This document shows positions 33,051 to 44,822 of a stretch of DNA of 64,000 nt, piece after piece. Within the stretch, counting starts at the first letter, position 1. Each line of letters starts with the position of its first letter. This stretch comes from Rhodocollybia butyracea (taxonomy: Eukaryota > Basidiomycota > Agaricomycetes > Agaricales > Omphalotaceae): assembly GCA_015501585.1 (NCBI GenBank), contig JADNRY010000153.1, positions 1 through 64,000 of the forward strand, in the 5' to 3' direction. The translations under genes and the position numbers were made by a program. The notes beneath the pieces are model-generated. The model ran no database searches. It was not told the origin of the DNA and saw only the letters and a list, made by a program, of their open reading frames with translations.

Positions 33051-35550
33051 TCAATGGATTGCATCAATGATAGATAAGATTAGAAAAAGGAAGTGCCAAA
33101 CAATACATAACTTGACTGGTTCCTTTATCTCTCCTTAGACTCCTACAACAGTCCAGCCAAGCCGCCAAAAACACCAACAGAATACCATGAAAAAACATAC
33201 CACCGTGACAAGGCCAATGAGTCACCGTAAACAACTTGGCTCCTCAGCCTCTTGTTCTTCATCGATTTTTGCCCACCTTCTCAATATCAATGCCTATGAG
33301 AATCCTACCAGTTCATCGTCTTTACTATAAGATTGTGGTCTGTGTTTTTATTCTACCTACCTTGGGTCTCACAGCCACCAAGAAAGCCGCCAAACACAAT
33401 GATTTCAGATGTCCTCGAATATCGCTCAAAGCGTGTTAACAAGGTACCAGCACCAACGCCCATGATAGTAGTAATTATTCTTGCCAGTCAAGTGGGCTGG
33501 TCATTTTTATACCACCAGTGAAGCGCGCAGGACTGAGGAAGAAGGAAACACCCAAGGGAGATAGAGGAAGAGGGTGAAACCTTAGTACTTAGTGGCGCTA
33601 GACCAAAATGGTCACGGAAAACTGCTTCATATGACTCAAAGCCCCTTGTGAGTTTATCTTGATTGTTCTATCACTGACACCTATGCCGATTGTCCACTAG
33701 CACTGTCCATAGTCTAACGACGGTGAAACTCTTATCATATCCTTTGCTATATTGAAGAAACTAACTCAAAGGTATGTTTTCCTTCCTTATTCCTTCCATG
33801 CCCAATCCATGCAACTTTATTCATCCAGATTTTGATCGTATTGTACATTACAGTCATCCACTTGCCCAATACCCAGCAAATTCTGTCTAACCATCCCCGT
33901 TTAACAAAGACTCTGGTTTTACACTGGTCCCTTCAATTTCTATGCCACGACTTGACTGCCTATGCCAGATCTACCGGACCACTGGCTCCTCGGAACTGAA
34001 ATCACTGCCAGTACATCAGTATATTACCTCCGGAAAAGGGATAGAAGTATAATATATTTTTCCCCTGAATTTTAACAAATTTTTCCAGTGAAAAAGAGTG
34101 AATATTGCCCCAGAAATAGGCATGGGAAAATAAGTACTTTTTCGGCGGCTATTTCGCCCGAAATAGGGCGCTAAATATGCCATCAATTTCTTTCATATTT
34201 CTTTAGACAAAGAAAATCTATTTCAATGGAAATATGTTAACTATTTCGGCTGCGAAAAGAAACGGGCATTGAGCGGCGGGCCGCCCGGGCCGGTCAAAGG
34301 GCTCTTTGGCCCATTCAACGGGCATTCAATGCCCGTTGCTTTTCGCGGCCGAAATAGTTAACATATTACAATTGAAATATATTTTCTATTGCCACTCATA
34401 TTTCTGAGGAAATATCAAAGAGATTACAAAGGAAAAATATACCGAAAAATTACTAATAAATCGGCCGAAATTGATGGCATATTTAGCGCCCTATTTCGGG
34501 CGAAATAGCCGCCGAAAAAGTACTTATTTTCCCATGCCTATTTCTGGGGCAATATTCACTCTTTTTCACTGGAAAAATTTGTTAAAATTCAGGGGAAAAA
34601 TATATTATACTTCTATCCCTTTTTCGGAGGTAATATACTGAGGTACTGGCAGTGAATGCGAAGCCTTCTACCGTTTCCTTCAATCATTCAAAATGTATAC
34701 ATCCACAGCTACATCCCAAAGCCCATCCCCGTCCTCTCCCAGACCGAAACTTCAAAAACTTGCCACCCGCATAACCCTTTCCCAAAACCTCCTACAGCCG
34801 CAAATTCAGTTCCACTCATGCTCCTTGCCTCCATGACCCCAACTTCCTGTCAGTCCGTCCTCCTACTCGAATATCTCCTAGTCCAATCGGATGTTCTACC
34901 ATTGAAAGGCGTATTTCATGATGATGTGTCAATGGTGGGGAGGTTGCCGGGAGCTCACACGAGGGTTGGGTGGCAGCAACAGATGCAAAGAAATGCAAGG
35001 CGGATGTGGCCAGTAGAGTCCACGGGCGGGTTCCATGCCGAGTTTGGGAGGGAGTTGATTGAGCTTTTTGAGGAATAGTTAAGGGTGGGGTATTGCAGGG
35101 AGTATGGAGGGATGAGATATTGATGGGATATGTGCGTGGTTTGGATGTTAGGTTTGCGTTTTGGGCCTTGAGAGGTGGGGATGAGGCCTAGGGGTGACTA
35201 TGGGGGATGAGATGAAGAGGCTTTGACAGGCTTCGGTTACAGGGTTTTGAAGGGACGGTTCCTCGTTTCTTGTTTCTTCTCAGCTTCGTGATGAGGTAAC
35301 AAGAATCAACCCATGTATATAATGAGCTGCAAGGGCTTAGCTTTGCAACTTTTCATATGGCTTCGAAGCTCAGGCTGTTTGCTGTTTGAGATGGTCCTCT
35401 TCCTAGGCCCTTCCCAGCCTTTCTGTTTCTTGTGGAACAAGATTACAAGAGCAGATGGACGTACCAAGAAGACAGTATTGATGAACTTGGGACTGTCATC
35501 CGTTATGGATTATTGTTGATTGGCTCTTCTCGGTTCATAGACCAAGCACC
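32870..35550. repeat. Module C, copy 2 (carrying a foldback element)
   Basis: Blocks shared with the other module C copies include 'aagtgccaaacaatacataa' (33090), 'tatgccagatctaccgg' (33961) and, after the inserted foldback element, 'ctaccgtttccttcaatc'. The frame at 34656-35078 ends with 'GVFHDDVSMVGRLPGAHTRV' and 'FGRELIELFEE', the best-preserved piece of the product once encoded by this unit. No full gene can be assembled. Confidence 0.5.
34002..34656. mobile_element. Long foldback (palindromic) element
   Basis: Almost the whole 655 bp is one inverted repeat with outer ends 'TCACTGCCAGTAC(A/C)TCAG'. The right arm is about 60 bp longer because the left arm lost an internal segment (34190-34250 against 34345-34475). 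The centre is about 50 bp, G+C-rich. Compared with the empty sites in the other module C copies, the host reads 'cctcggaactgaa' and continues 'tgcgaagccttctacc', so the element sits at a single point; TGAA on both sides is the likeliest target duplication. It has no coding capacity. Confidence 0.75.
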
Positions 35551-36076
35551 AGACGGACGTATCAGGATTGGACATAGACCATGTTGACACCAGAAGGTTT
35601 CAAGTTCTATTTTGAGGTTATCCCGGACCTAATAACAGAACCGCTTTTCTTTTTGGTTCGTCATTGGGCGTGGTATTGTGCTACATGTACTAAGTAGTAT
35701 TAAATCCAGATCCATCGTTGAACGTGTTGATTTATCCTGAATGGGTAAGTATCTGGTTACAGCTTTGATTTGAAGGTAGTGGTAGAGCTGATTTGGGTGT
35801 CAACTTGGAAACCTGGAACGGTCTGAACGAATGGATAATTTGGAGCGTTGAATGATAACTTGGATAACTTGTGACGGTAACCTCATCGGTGTGCTTTTGA
35901 ACTGTGATATGTTTTTAAATTCCTTTCATTTGCTAGATATCTTCTTGCCTTGTGCTACCAGGGCTACTATCGTTTAATGTTATGTTTAAACTTTGAAGTA
36001 CGGTAGCCACCTCATGCAAACACACTTAACGTTTGGCACTTATTTATAGAAACTTCTTTCCGTCCGACTCCACAAT

Positions 36077-37528
36077 ATGCTAACCGTTCCTGTAAACCTC
36101 AGCTCTGAGGAGCTCTTTGCATTGAATTTGGACCATCTGTGGTTACCCCGGAACGAGCAAAGGAGCTCAGGACGATGTTGGGAGGTCTTGATTCTGAAAT
36201 AGCTCACCTTGAGATGGAAAGAACCAAGCTACTCTCGTTGCTCTCACCAATGCGGCAGCTGCCGTCCAAAACTTTACTGCACATTTTCAAGGATGCATGT
36301 GACAAAAATCTTCTCCAATGCTATCTGTGGCGATTGAACAAAGATCCTTTCACTCTGACATCTCCCGCCATCACCTACCTTCCTACGATGGCAATCAGTT
36401 CCGTATGCTCTTGTTGGCGTAACCTTGTCCTGTCGTCGCCTAGTTTGTGGACAAACCTCACGGTGAAGACATACACTCCGTCTTCGGCTGAAGCAGAGGC
36501 CTTTGTTGGTTTCACTGATACAGTTACTCGATATCTAAAGAGATTGGGTGACTCGCCGGTAAGGCTGGAACTGGCTATAGATGGTTCAGCTCAATTTGAG
36601 GAGATTCCATGCCTAGTCCAACTTACCCAGCATGCTCACCGTTGGAAAACGCTCAAGTTGTCAAACTCTGACCATTTACTAACGGAGTACCGCATCCTCT
36701 CTGGAATGCATTTTCCTTTGTTAGATATCATTGAGGGTGTTTTCACCACAGGATTTGGATCTTTTCAGGGATTGTCCGAGACTCTGTGTGCTTTCCACCT
36801 ACGGCTGGTATGTGCCAACAGGCAAGGACCTCCACAATCTGAAATCTCTCAAGTTGGGTTATGTCTATAGCAGTCTAGAGGGCACACAACCACACTGGAC
36901 ATGTCGTAACATCACATCGTTTGCTCTTGTGAATGGTGGTGCGATATTTTCCTAATTCAACTTTCCTTCCTTAAAGCAGCTTGCAGTAGATGAAGGTCGT
37001 ATTCCCATCCGTACTGGCTGGCCAGCCAATGCATTTACTTCATTCATCTCCAGATCGTCTTGCACGATCACCACATTTACATTTCGGGGCCTAACTCTGT
37101 CTGACCTGGACCTCGTTGCAGCCCTTCAAGTCATGCCAGCCCTAGTCCATCTCAAAATTGAGGAGCTGCAGCCTACCTTTATCTCTGAGTACCATAATCC
37201 TATTACTTCACATCTCATCTCAAGCCTAACTCTCCGCAAATCTGCTCCCGTCTCCCTAGTTCCAAAATTACACAGTCTTCATTTGAGATACATATTGGCT
37301 GGTCCATTTGACAATGTTGCTTTTGTTAGTATGGTTGAATCGTGCTGGTTCAAACCTGGTTCGGGCCTATATGCGGAGATGTTAGCAATGGGGAGAGGCT
37401 GTATCCAATCTGTCGTTCTTAAGTTTACTTGGCGAGAAGTTGATATAGATATGTATGGATCGCTACGGATTTTGGATGCGGAGGGATTGAGAGTAGTAGT
37501 TGCTGGAACAAATGGAGTGCAGGTATAG
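36077..37528 (+). pseudogene. F-box/leucine-rich protein, copy 4, decayed
   Basis: This is the only copy of the family in plus orientation and the most diverged. From the ATG at 36077 the start ('VNLSSEELFALN') runs into a frame break at about 36135. An open block at 36139-36740 holds the coiled coil, F-box ('LLSPMRQLPSKTLLHIFKDA') and 'VCSCWRNLVLSSPSLW'. A second frameshift follows at about 36745. The next block ('PQDLDLFRDCPRLCVLSTYG') has lost one LRR segment and stops at 36955. The last block, to 37528, is open and ends 'VVVAGTNGVQV'. At least two frameshifts, one deletion and one stop make a functional product very unlikely. Confidence 0.75.
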
Positions 37529-37529
37529 T

Positions 37530-39320
37530 TGTTTGACGAAGACAGGCGGCAGCTGGCGCAGAGAAGAATCAAGCACTCGAAGGAGACTGGGTCGACGTTA
37601 GTGGCTAGAAGTAAGGAGCGCCACTAACGTTGCCCAGCATTTACAGTACGGGCGTCTACTACAATATATATCTCTCTTATCGGCTCGTTTCGTAGTCCTG
37701 TGGAGACCTGACACAGCCACTAGCCAAATCCGGAGTCAGGACAGGGTCACATGAACAATACATCATAATTATTCATCATTTCGGGTGTGCATGGCCAACC
37801 GCTGGTGAGAGGCAGCTTCAAGCAAACCTTGAGCACCATGATGACGAGCCGCAACAGCAGTGGCCAAGCAGCGGTGATGTTCAAAGCTTATTTTATCAAT
37901 ACTATACTCATTACTACAACTACTTAAGTATTCTACATCAATTTTCTAAAATGTTTAACATCTTTCTGTATTTAAGACAGCCGCTGGTTGTCACTGTGCC
38001 AATGTACCATTTTATCCTCGCGGTCAGTCATACATGTGACAGACATGGATTTCTGCAAGTGCACCACTCGCACACCCATACTTACAGCGAAAAAGCAAGA
38101 TATTCTGAAAAAAATCTTGATTCCTGGCTCAAGTTCTTGTAGCACAATGAGATAAGGAGGTCAGCTAATCTGAATGGATTCAAGCTCATGAATTCTATAG
38201 TGTAAATATGAACTTGTAGTGCATAAAAGACGAGAAAAAGCAAGAGTGTTAGTGTGCCGGCTTGGTGCCGGAACCGGCAGTGCGTGCGGAGCGCTGAAAA
38301 CTTTGTCATCTTGAATTTTATTGGCCAAGTCCTGAGTCAGGACCAGGGCCTTGAATTCATCTTGAATTCCCAAAACGGAGTCAGGAAAATTGCATGTACG
38401 TCCGTCAACTCATTGATTTCAAGCGCAAAAATTCAGATTTAAAGTATTTAGAAAGTGAATAAACTCTTTCTCTTCTCTTTCTTTTTTCTCCTTTTTTCAA
38501 CTTGAAAAAACTTGAAAAACTTGTTCTCTCCACAGACTCAGGACATGAGCCCTCTTATCGTACTCAGTCATCGATTCCAACAATAGTAAATCAAGTAAAC
38601 CACTTCGAAGGACTTCCACATCTGTGGTATTGTAATTGTATAAATTTTTGTCATAATTTCTCTTCTCATTTGCTATTCTAGTGCCTCCCACTGCTACTGT
38701 ATTATTTTAGTTTCCTCTCTTTGCTGTTTCGCCTCCATCTTGTCTTCATGCCTATGTTTTGCTGGTTAGCAAAGCACCGAGAGTGGTAAGTCCATATCCT
38801 TATCCTCGTTAACATCTCGTTCTTGGTCATCAGTCATCGGAACTTGTTGGCCCATCAATGGCCAGAAATCGCTGTTTAAAAAGCTCTTTGGATACGAGAA
38901 ACATAACTCTTGCTAAATTGTTTCTTGGGAAGACTACTGTATAATTACGACCATAAGTTCAGTAACGCGTAACAGTCGAAAAAATCTGAGGCTGCCAGTA
39001 ACTTTCTTTTGATTGTTCCGATTTTTTCGATTTAATTTTGACCCAAATTTTCCAAATCAGAAATTGAAAACACCTCTGTTTCGCGATATTCGAAGTTGAA
39101 TTATTTACTACTCCGAATCTTTGGCCTCGAGCGGATGGTAATTTCATGGACTGCATAAAATCAAATTTACAAGTAATATGAGGCTACGCTTCATTCTTTG
39201 CTAGTTTTCCTCCATAACAAACCATTCCCAATACAACAAATATAACGCAGAATGACGCGCTGGCTTCGGTCAGTTTTTTTGGTATCATGGAGAGCATTGA
39301 GTAGGATACTCACTGAGGAT
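37530..39320. other. Gene-free stretch
   Basis: Only short frames without domains or splice logic. Inverted snippets such as 'ggagcgccactaacgt' and homopolymer-rich sequence near 38460-38520 were seen; nothing was assignable. Confidence 0.4.
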
Positions 39321-39324
39321 AAAA

Positions 39325-39589
39325 TCAGTAAGCGTTGTTGCCGTTCATAACATAGTCTGCGTAGAACTGCCACATTGCCATTGTCCTAAGGAAGACTAAT
39401 CAACGACACATCAGCCAATCAATGCAGATGAACTCACCAGAATGCATCCAGGTTCGCTAGTACCTGCAGCACGGTGATCACAGATGGGGGGAGGATGCTG
39501 TATTGGTGGCCCACATTACTAAGGATATTGGGCACTGTTACGAAGAGGAAGACAGCGAGCAGGAAGCACCAGAGCCGAGTTGTAGGCAT
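39325..39589 (-). CDS. Small hypothetical protein with N-terminal hydrophobic helix
   Basis: Two exons, 39438-39589 and 39325-39385, joined across a 52-nt GT-AG intron, give about 70 residues starting 'MPTTRLWCFLLAVFLFVTVP'. The first 22 residues are a strong hydrophobic helix, either a secretion signal or a membrane anchor. The remainder ('LQVLANLDAFWTMAMWQFY') is also hydrophobic and aromatic. No family is recognised. It could be the start of a longer membrane protein whose later exons decayed: a further minus-strand frame continues to 39191 in another phase. Expression evidence would decide. Confidence 0.35.
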
Positions 39590-39599
39590 TGTCTCAGAC

Positions 39600-40480
39600 T
39601 CGAGAGTTTTGGGAGTAACTGGGGTACCAGGAAGAGAGTAGTTACACTTACTTAAGTAGCATTGGGATCACAGTATATATCCATAAGTTGCGGCATGGTG
39701 TGTTCCAGTTGGTTATTCGACTGCGCTGCCTCGAAACTCAATGTCTTTGATACACAGCTAATTTGGATGACTCTCTTTTCTGGTTTCTTGAACTAAACAA
39801 CCCCAAAGGAGAATTGGCTACCATAATGCACACCTGAGCTCTGTTTTTGCACAGTTCTGGTAGTGCCGAGTATCAATCAAATTGACGTCCCTTTGCCATC
39901 TTTCGATTAAGATGGCATATGAGGAAACATCCCTTCACACGTGTATACCTTCGACTTCGGTGCCTAGCGCGCGCGACAGAGTCATCAGAATCTCCCGAGC
40001 CACAGACTCGAGTCTTTTAGAGACAATTAGATGTCTATGTGCTTGTCATATAACGAGTTTTGTGCCTTTTATATTTTCGGAATGTGCAGCGAGTCAGGCG
40101 ATTGACAGCCAATCCTGTACAATCCATACGACCATAAGGAACGGTAAGGTTCGGCGATGACCAGACCATGATTCCCTTGCACTTTGTTAGAAGGATGATA
40201 CGGGAGAAGAGTGGAGGTTTAGCAGATGTTCAACAGCCATTAGTGGCATGATGGCATCACAATATTCACCAAACAGTGTGCTTAACCAAGTTCCAGAGGT
40301 TTTATTTGTGTATTATAAAGGCTTGCAATGATGAGAGCTCCACGAATAAGATAACAAGGCGATCGAGCCAGTCGAGAACGTGGGACCATCTTCTCTGCTC
40401 CTGGTCGTTATTGTGTCTCCCGCATTCGTATCCGTATCCGCGTTTTTTCACCACAAAGTATCCTACATGACCAGATTGTC
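39600..40480. other. No gene identified
   Basis: A plus-strand frame at 39882-40160 (92 codons, Ser/Cys-rich) has no recognisable domain and no conserved neighbour; otherwise nothing. Confidence 0.35.
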
Positions 40481-40489
40481 TCACTAGAA

Positions 40490-40665
40490 TTACATAGTCG
40501 CTGCAGAGAAAGGAGAGTGAGAACTAGCAGAGTTTTTGTTTTCTGCATTGGGAGATGGGAGTATCACCGGATTCAAATACGGTTAAGCTGTGAGCTGATT
40601 AAATGCTCGCTTGTAAGTAGACTATGAATCGATAGATACATAACCATATCCCGGAACCACTTCTC
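40490..40665 (+). pseudogene. WWRF-family 3' relic
   Basis: Matches the last about 110 bp of exon 3 and the 3' flank of the copy at 25148 ('agagtttttgttttctgcat', 'ggagatgggagtatcacc'), with a deletion that removes part of the terminal codons. It is followed directly by module C, as at 45665, so the pair moved or was copied together. Confidence 0.7.
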
Positions 40666-40669
40666 TATC

Positions 40670-42440
40670 TTTGTACGCTTCTTGCTCCACTCCTCAAATT
40701 CAAAAGAGATTGTGTTTTTACTCTCCGCTGGCGTTGACTAGGGCTGACGCCGGGCTACCTCGAGAAATCGCGGATATAATGTTGTTTGTCGGCGAAAATG
40801 CAATGAGTGTACTTGTTAACTTGAAAATGGTCGAGCGGTGTACCAATTCAGATAGATGAGATTGAGAAGCGCCAAACAACACATAACTTGACTTGATAAC
40901 TTGACTTGATCATCTGCCCACTTGATATGGAAACTCCGGTGTGACTCGGTAATTGACCGGAATGGAGAAGAAATCTCTGAAACCGAGGCTTACAGCTCCC
41001 TGAAACAAACACTAAATGCCTGCCTGCAACAAGACATACGGCAAACCAACTGTTTCCGCTGGGGGTCCCGAGCAATATCTAAAGACATTGTACATTCAAC
41101 CTGGACCCCAGTACTGAAAGACTACGACTCCCTTCCGCCCGACTGGGTAGGGAAAACCGAGGTTTTAGTGGGTATTGGGCCACTACCACAATTCCTACCA
41201 CCCAGCCATGCCAGGTCTGGGCCCTGAGATATTCAAATCCAGATTACCCAAAGCCCTACACTGCAGTGACCACTACGTGCAAGGTAACTTTACCATAATG
41301 CATTTCCTCGGGGTGGACCTCTCTTCCCTGTCCCCTTTCTGAAGGTTTGTCTATTTGATTTCCCCTTCTACACTCTACAGTAAACGGAGCTAGCATTGTA
41401 CACGGCTGCCAAACGCTACAGTTTTAAATAAACAATGTACCACCAAAAAAAATAAAAATAAAAATAACTTGACTTGATCCTTTATGTCTCCTACTGCACC
41501 AAGCCAGTGCCTACAAAACCTTTTCTACCATTTCCTTCGATCACTCGAAACGTCCTCAGATACATCCACAACCATGCCTAAACGAAAACCGAAACCCATC
41601 TCCATCTCCTTCACATACCGAAACTTCGAAACTCACCGGCATCGCCCGCATAGCCCTCCCCTACGGCCGCAAATTCGGTTCCACCTGTGCCACGACAGCC
41701 CACTATCCTACCCATTGAATATCCCCCAGTCAACCAGGTGTCCTACCGTTCGGAATACGAAAAACCGTGTTTCATGATGAGGTGTCGATAGTGGGGAGGT
41801 TGTCCGGAGCGTGCACGAGGCTTGTGGTGGCGGCGACGGATGCGAGGCAGATGGGGGTAGAGTCAGCAGAGGGATCTCATATGTCGAGTTTGGGAGGGAC
41901 AGCATGCGGAAGGAAAGGAGGGCTCGGAGGCGATGGATCTTTGTGAAGGGGCTTGTGGGTTATTGCAGGGAGTATGAGAGGACGCGGTATGGATGTGCTG
42001 CGTTTTGAGATCAGAAGGAGAGGAGAGGTGATTATGGGAGATGAACGCGATGAGGCTTCGAGAAGTATGTTACTAGTATTAGGGACTGTTCCTCGTTCCT
42101 TGGCTCTTCCAGGATCCTCATAGCTAATCAAGGACATGGTCGAGCATTGGTTCAGGGCTGCGCTTTGCAAGTTCACATGGCTTCAGGATAGTCTTAGGGT
42201 TATACTGTTTTCATTCCTTGGCCCTTCTCAACTTCTTGTGGAACGTAGACAGGTGGACGTCATTATGGTAGATGACACGATGAGAGTGAGGGGGATTTGT
42301 TGCCGGATTTCACTTCACGAGTTCGTATGGTTTCAAAGCTCAGGCTGGTCGGTTTTGGAAGGGGCCGTTCCGAGAGTGACCTTTACGTGGTCTAGGCCGA
42401 CGCCTCTTCAAAATTTTACTAATTTCATCTATAGTTTGGC
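40670..42440. repeat. Module C, copy 3 (carrying a LINE fragment)
   Basis: Follows the WWRF relic and shares with copies 1, 2 and 4 the 'agcgccaaacaacacataac' block, the 'ttctaccatttccttcgatc' block and the segment encoding 'VFHDEVSIVGRLSGACTRLV' (about 41765-41825). Several frame breaks lie between blocks, so no product is called. Confidence 0.5.
40912..41464 (+). mobile_element. 5'-truncated LINE insertion with target duplication
   Basis: Starting at 40912, an open frame runs to 41227 with 'HLIWKLRCDSVIDRNGEEIS' and 'WTPVLKDYDSLPPDWV', the C-terminal end typical of reverse transcriptase/RNase H LINE proteins of Agaricomycetes. An untranslated tail ends in 'aaaaaaaataaaaataaaaa'. The 15-bp string 'TAACTTGACTTGATC' occurs immediately before (40897-40911) and after (41465-41479), a clear target-site duplication. 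This is target-primed insertion with heavy 5' truncation, and it can no longer move by itself. Confidence 0.85.
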
Positions 42441-42764
42441 ATGGCTCAAGGCATAGCTTGGAACAGTCGTTCACCAATAAACCAATACATATTCATTTTA
42501 CAGCTATCTACTATAATTCCTGTGAGGCTGTTCCTTAGACAGTATCCTTGGCCGGTTTCCTACCTTCCTTCCCTTAAACTTGTTGTATCAGGTTGACTGT
42601 ATTGATTTGATAAAATACGTCAAACACCTTGAAACCTTGAGACTGTATATAGACCTTTCAGATTTCTTACTACCCTCAATGACTGGCATTGCTTAAGCAA
42701 TCAAAACAAGATTGTAAAACTAGAGAACAAGACAGATATATCATGTTTCTAAGCAAACAAGCAA

Positions 42765-44411
42765 TTAAACCTGAATTCCATTCGTCCCAGCAACCACCAC
42801 TCTCAATCCCTCCTTGTCTAGAACCCGTAGCGGTTTATAGACTTCCGCGTCAACCTCTCGCCAATTAAATTTGAGAACAACCGACCGTATGCAGTCTCTG
42901 CCCATCGCAGACATTGTCACAGAAAGATCTGAACCAGGTCTAAACCACTGGGATTCGACCATCCTAACAAAAGCAGAGTTGTCAAATGTTCTGGTTCTGT
43001 AGTTGGGATCCAGATGAAGAGTGTGCAGTTTCGGAACTAAGGAGATCAAAGTGAGTTCATGCTGGATTAGACTCAACATGAGGTATGAAGTGATTGGACT
43101 GCGGGGAGTATTGTACACACCACTCATTATTTTGTCATCAATTTCAAGATGGAGTAGAGAAGGCATGACTCGAAGGACTGCAATAAGGTCTGAATCAGAG
43201 AGGGATACACTGCGGAGGGTGAGTGTGGAGATCACACAAGATGATCGGGATATGAATGAAATAAAATTCTCTGTTGACCAAGGATAAGGTTCAATCCGGT
43301 CGCTCTCTAACACAATCGCCCTCAAGGAAGGTAAGGCAAATGACAACAACACCATTTTCATGTATGACTTTGGATAAAATCCATCCCCTGCCTCGATAAC
43401 AAGTGATGTTATGTTGGGCCAAGTGTAACATGCACCATACTCTGGATCATTCTCCCAACCCTGGAGTTCAAGAGATTTGATGGAAGGGCATCTGTGCAGC
43501 GCTTCCACCAATTTGGAGAAACTTTTCCGGAGATTTAGATGACGAAGTTGGTGGTATGGAGCTTTGGAAGGAAGTATATTGTTAGTGGCAAGGGTGCAAA
43601 GTCTCGGAGAATGTTCAAAGCAATCCAAGTCACCATGGGGAATATCCAACTCTGTAAGTAGAGGAAAATGCAACTTGGACCACAGTGACGGTATTGTGTG
43701 GTGTCTGAGCGATTCGTAACCATTAAGCCTGAACTTCTCCAGCGGTGAGCATGCTGTGCGAGGTAGATGAGCGAAGGAAACTCTGTTCCATCATCCACCG
43801 ATATAGACAGTGCAACCCTCAATGGCCAATCACCCGATTTTTCCAAATATCGAGCGACAGTATCAGTGAAACCAATTAGGGCTTTCGCTTGGTCGGATGA
43901 GACGGCCTGTATCTCCACCTCTACGTTAGCCCACAAATTAGGTGATGACAACGCAAGTGTACGCCAACGGGAGCACACTGTGCTGATCACCATTGTAGGG
44001 AGGTAGGTGATAATAAGAGATGTGAGTTTGGTGGGACGTCCCCAGTTTAGGAACCATGGGTAGCTCTGGAGGAGATTTTCTTCACACACGTACTGGAAGA
44101 TATCCAACAAGATCTCGTTTGACAGCTTCCGCATCGGTGACAGGAGAGAGCGAAGCTTGGATTGCTGTTTCTCAAGTCGTTGTTTTTTCGGCCTGAATAA
44201 CGATGATTTGCTTCTGGAGGCGAGCCACCTCAGAATCATGATCCTCGATATCTTTATCCGCTAGGGCCACCATTCGTTTGATCTCTTCTGCTCGCTCTGA
44301 GCTAACCACGAATGGACCAAATTCTAAACGAAGTTTGCGGTCAAGATCTTCTAGCTCCTCAGAGCTGAGGTTTATGCGTGTTTTCAAGGGCTGAGCACAT
44401 GGTGAGGCCAT
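42765..44411 (-). pseudogene. F-box/leucine-rich protein, copy 3, two frameshifts
   Basis: Close to the intact copy at 19431-21083 throughout: N-terminal coiled coil ('ALADKDIEDHDSEVARLQKQ'), F-box ('MRKLSNEILLDIFQYVCEEN'), 'VCSRWRTLALSSPNLWANV', and LRR-like end 'VVVAGTNGIQV'. One extra A in an A6 run at about 44185 and one missing base at about 43735 (in the 'HRWRSSG' segment) each shift the frame; otherwise codons are well kept. Both lesions are single-base and one is in a homopolymer, so assembly error should be excluded for the first. The probable start is the ATG at 44411. It is divergently arranged with the WWRF gene at 44823, about 0.4 kb away. Confidence 0.75.
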
Positions 44412-44414
44412 AAA

Positions 44415-44448
44415 ATTGAATAAGCGCGCGGAAAAGATTGGCGCCAAA
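44415..44448 (-). promoter_or_regulatory. Composite motif at F-box copy 3 start
   Basis: Minus strand: 'AGTTTGGCGCCAATC' then 'CGCGCGCTTATTCAAT', ending four bases before the ATG at 44411. Confidence 0.5.
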
Positions 44449-44698
44449 CTTGAACAATATCTGCGCCAGTAACTTCCTTCCTTCCTTGAACATTCGAGTC
44501 GGTGACGCTCAGCTTGGAACCATCGAAAGTGTGCTGTGTGTATTTGTTAAAGCAACAGTCACCAACTCTTGCCCACCATCTCAGATCTCAACGCTTGCTA
44601 TGATCCTACTGGCTTGTCGGCTATAGGTACCGCAAGTCTACACAAGATTGTTTGCTGAAGTACGTGAGGTACGTTAACGTTACAAAACACGCGTAAGG

Positions 44699-44710
44699 TT
44701 TTGGCGCTTA
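44699..44710 (+). promoter_or_regulatory. TTTTGGCGCTTA motif upstream of WWRF 3
   Basis: Lies about 115 bp before the ATG at 44823 and about 290 bp from the F-box copy 3 start, inside the shared divergent promoter. A nearby 'acacgcgtaagg' contains an ACGCGT (MluI-box) string. Confidence 0.4.
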
Positions 44711-44822
44711 TCACGACTGCGGTCTCTCTCTTACCCATCGATATCAACTTTGCTTCACAGTTTCTTTAAATAAAAAACGCTTAAATTTTTCGAGTAACAA
44801 GGGAAGGTCCGATACAAGAGTC

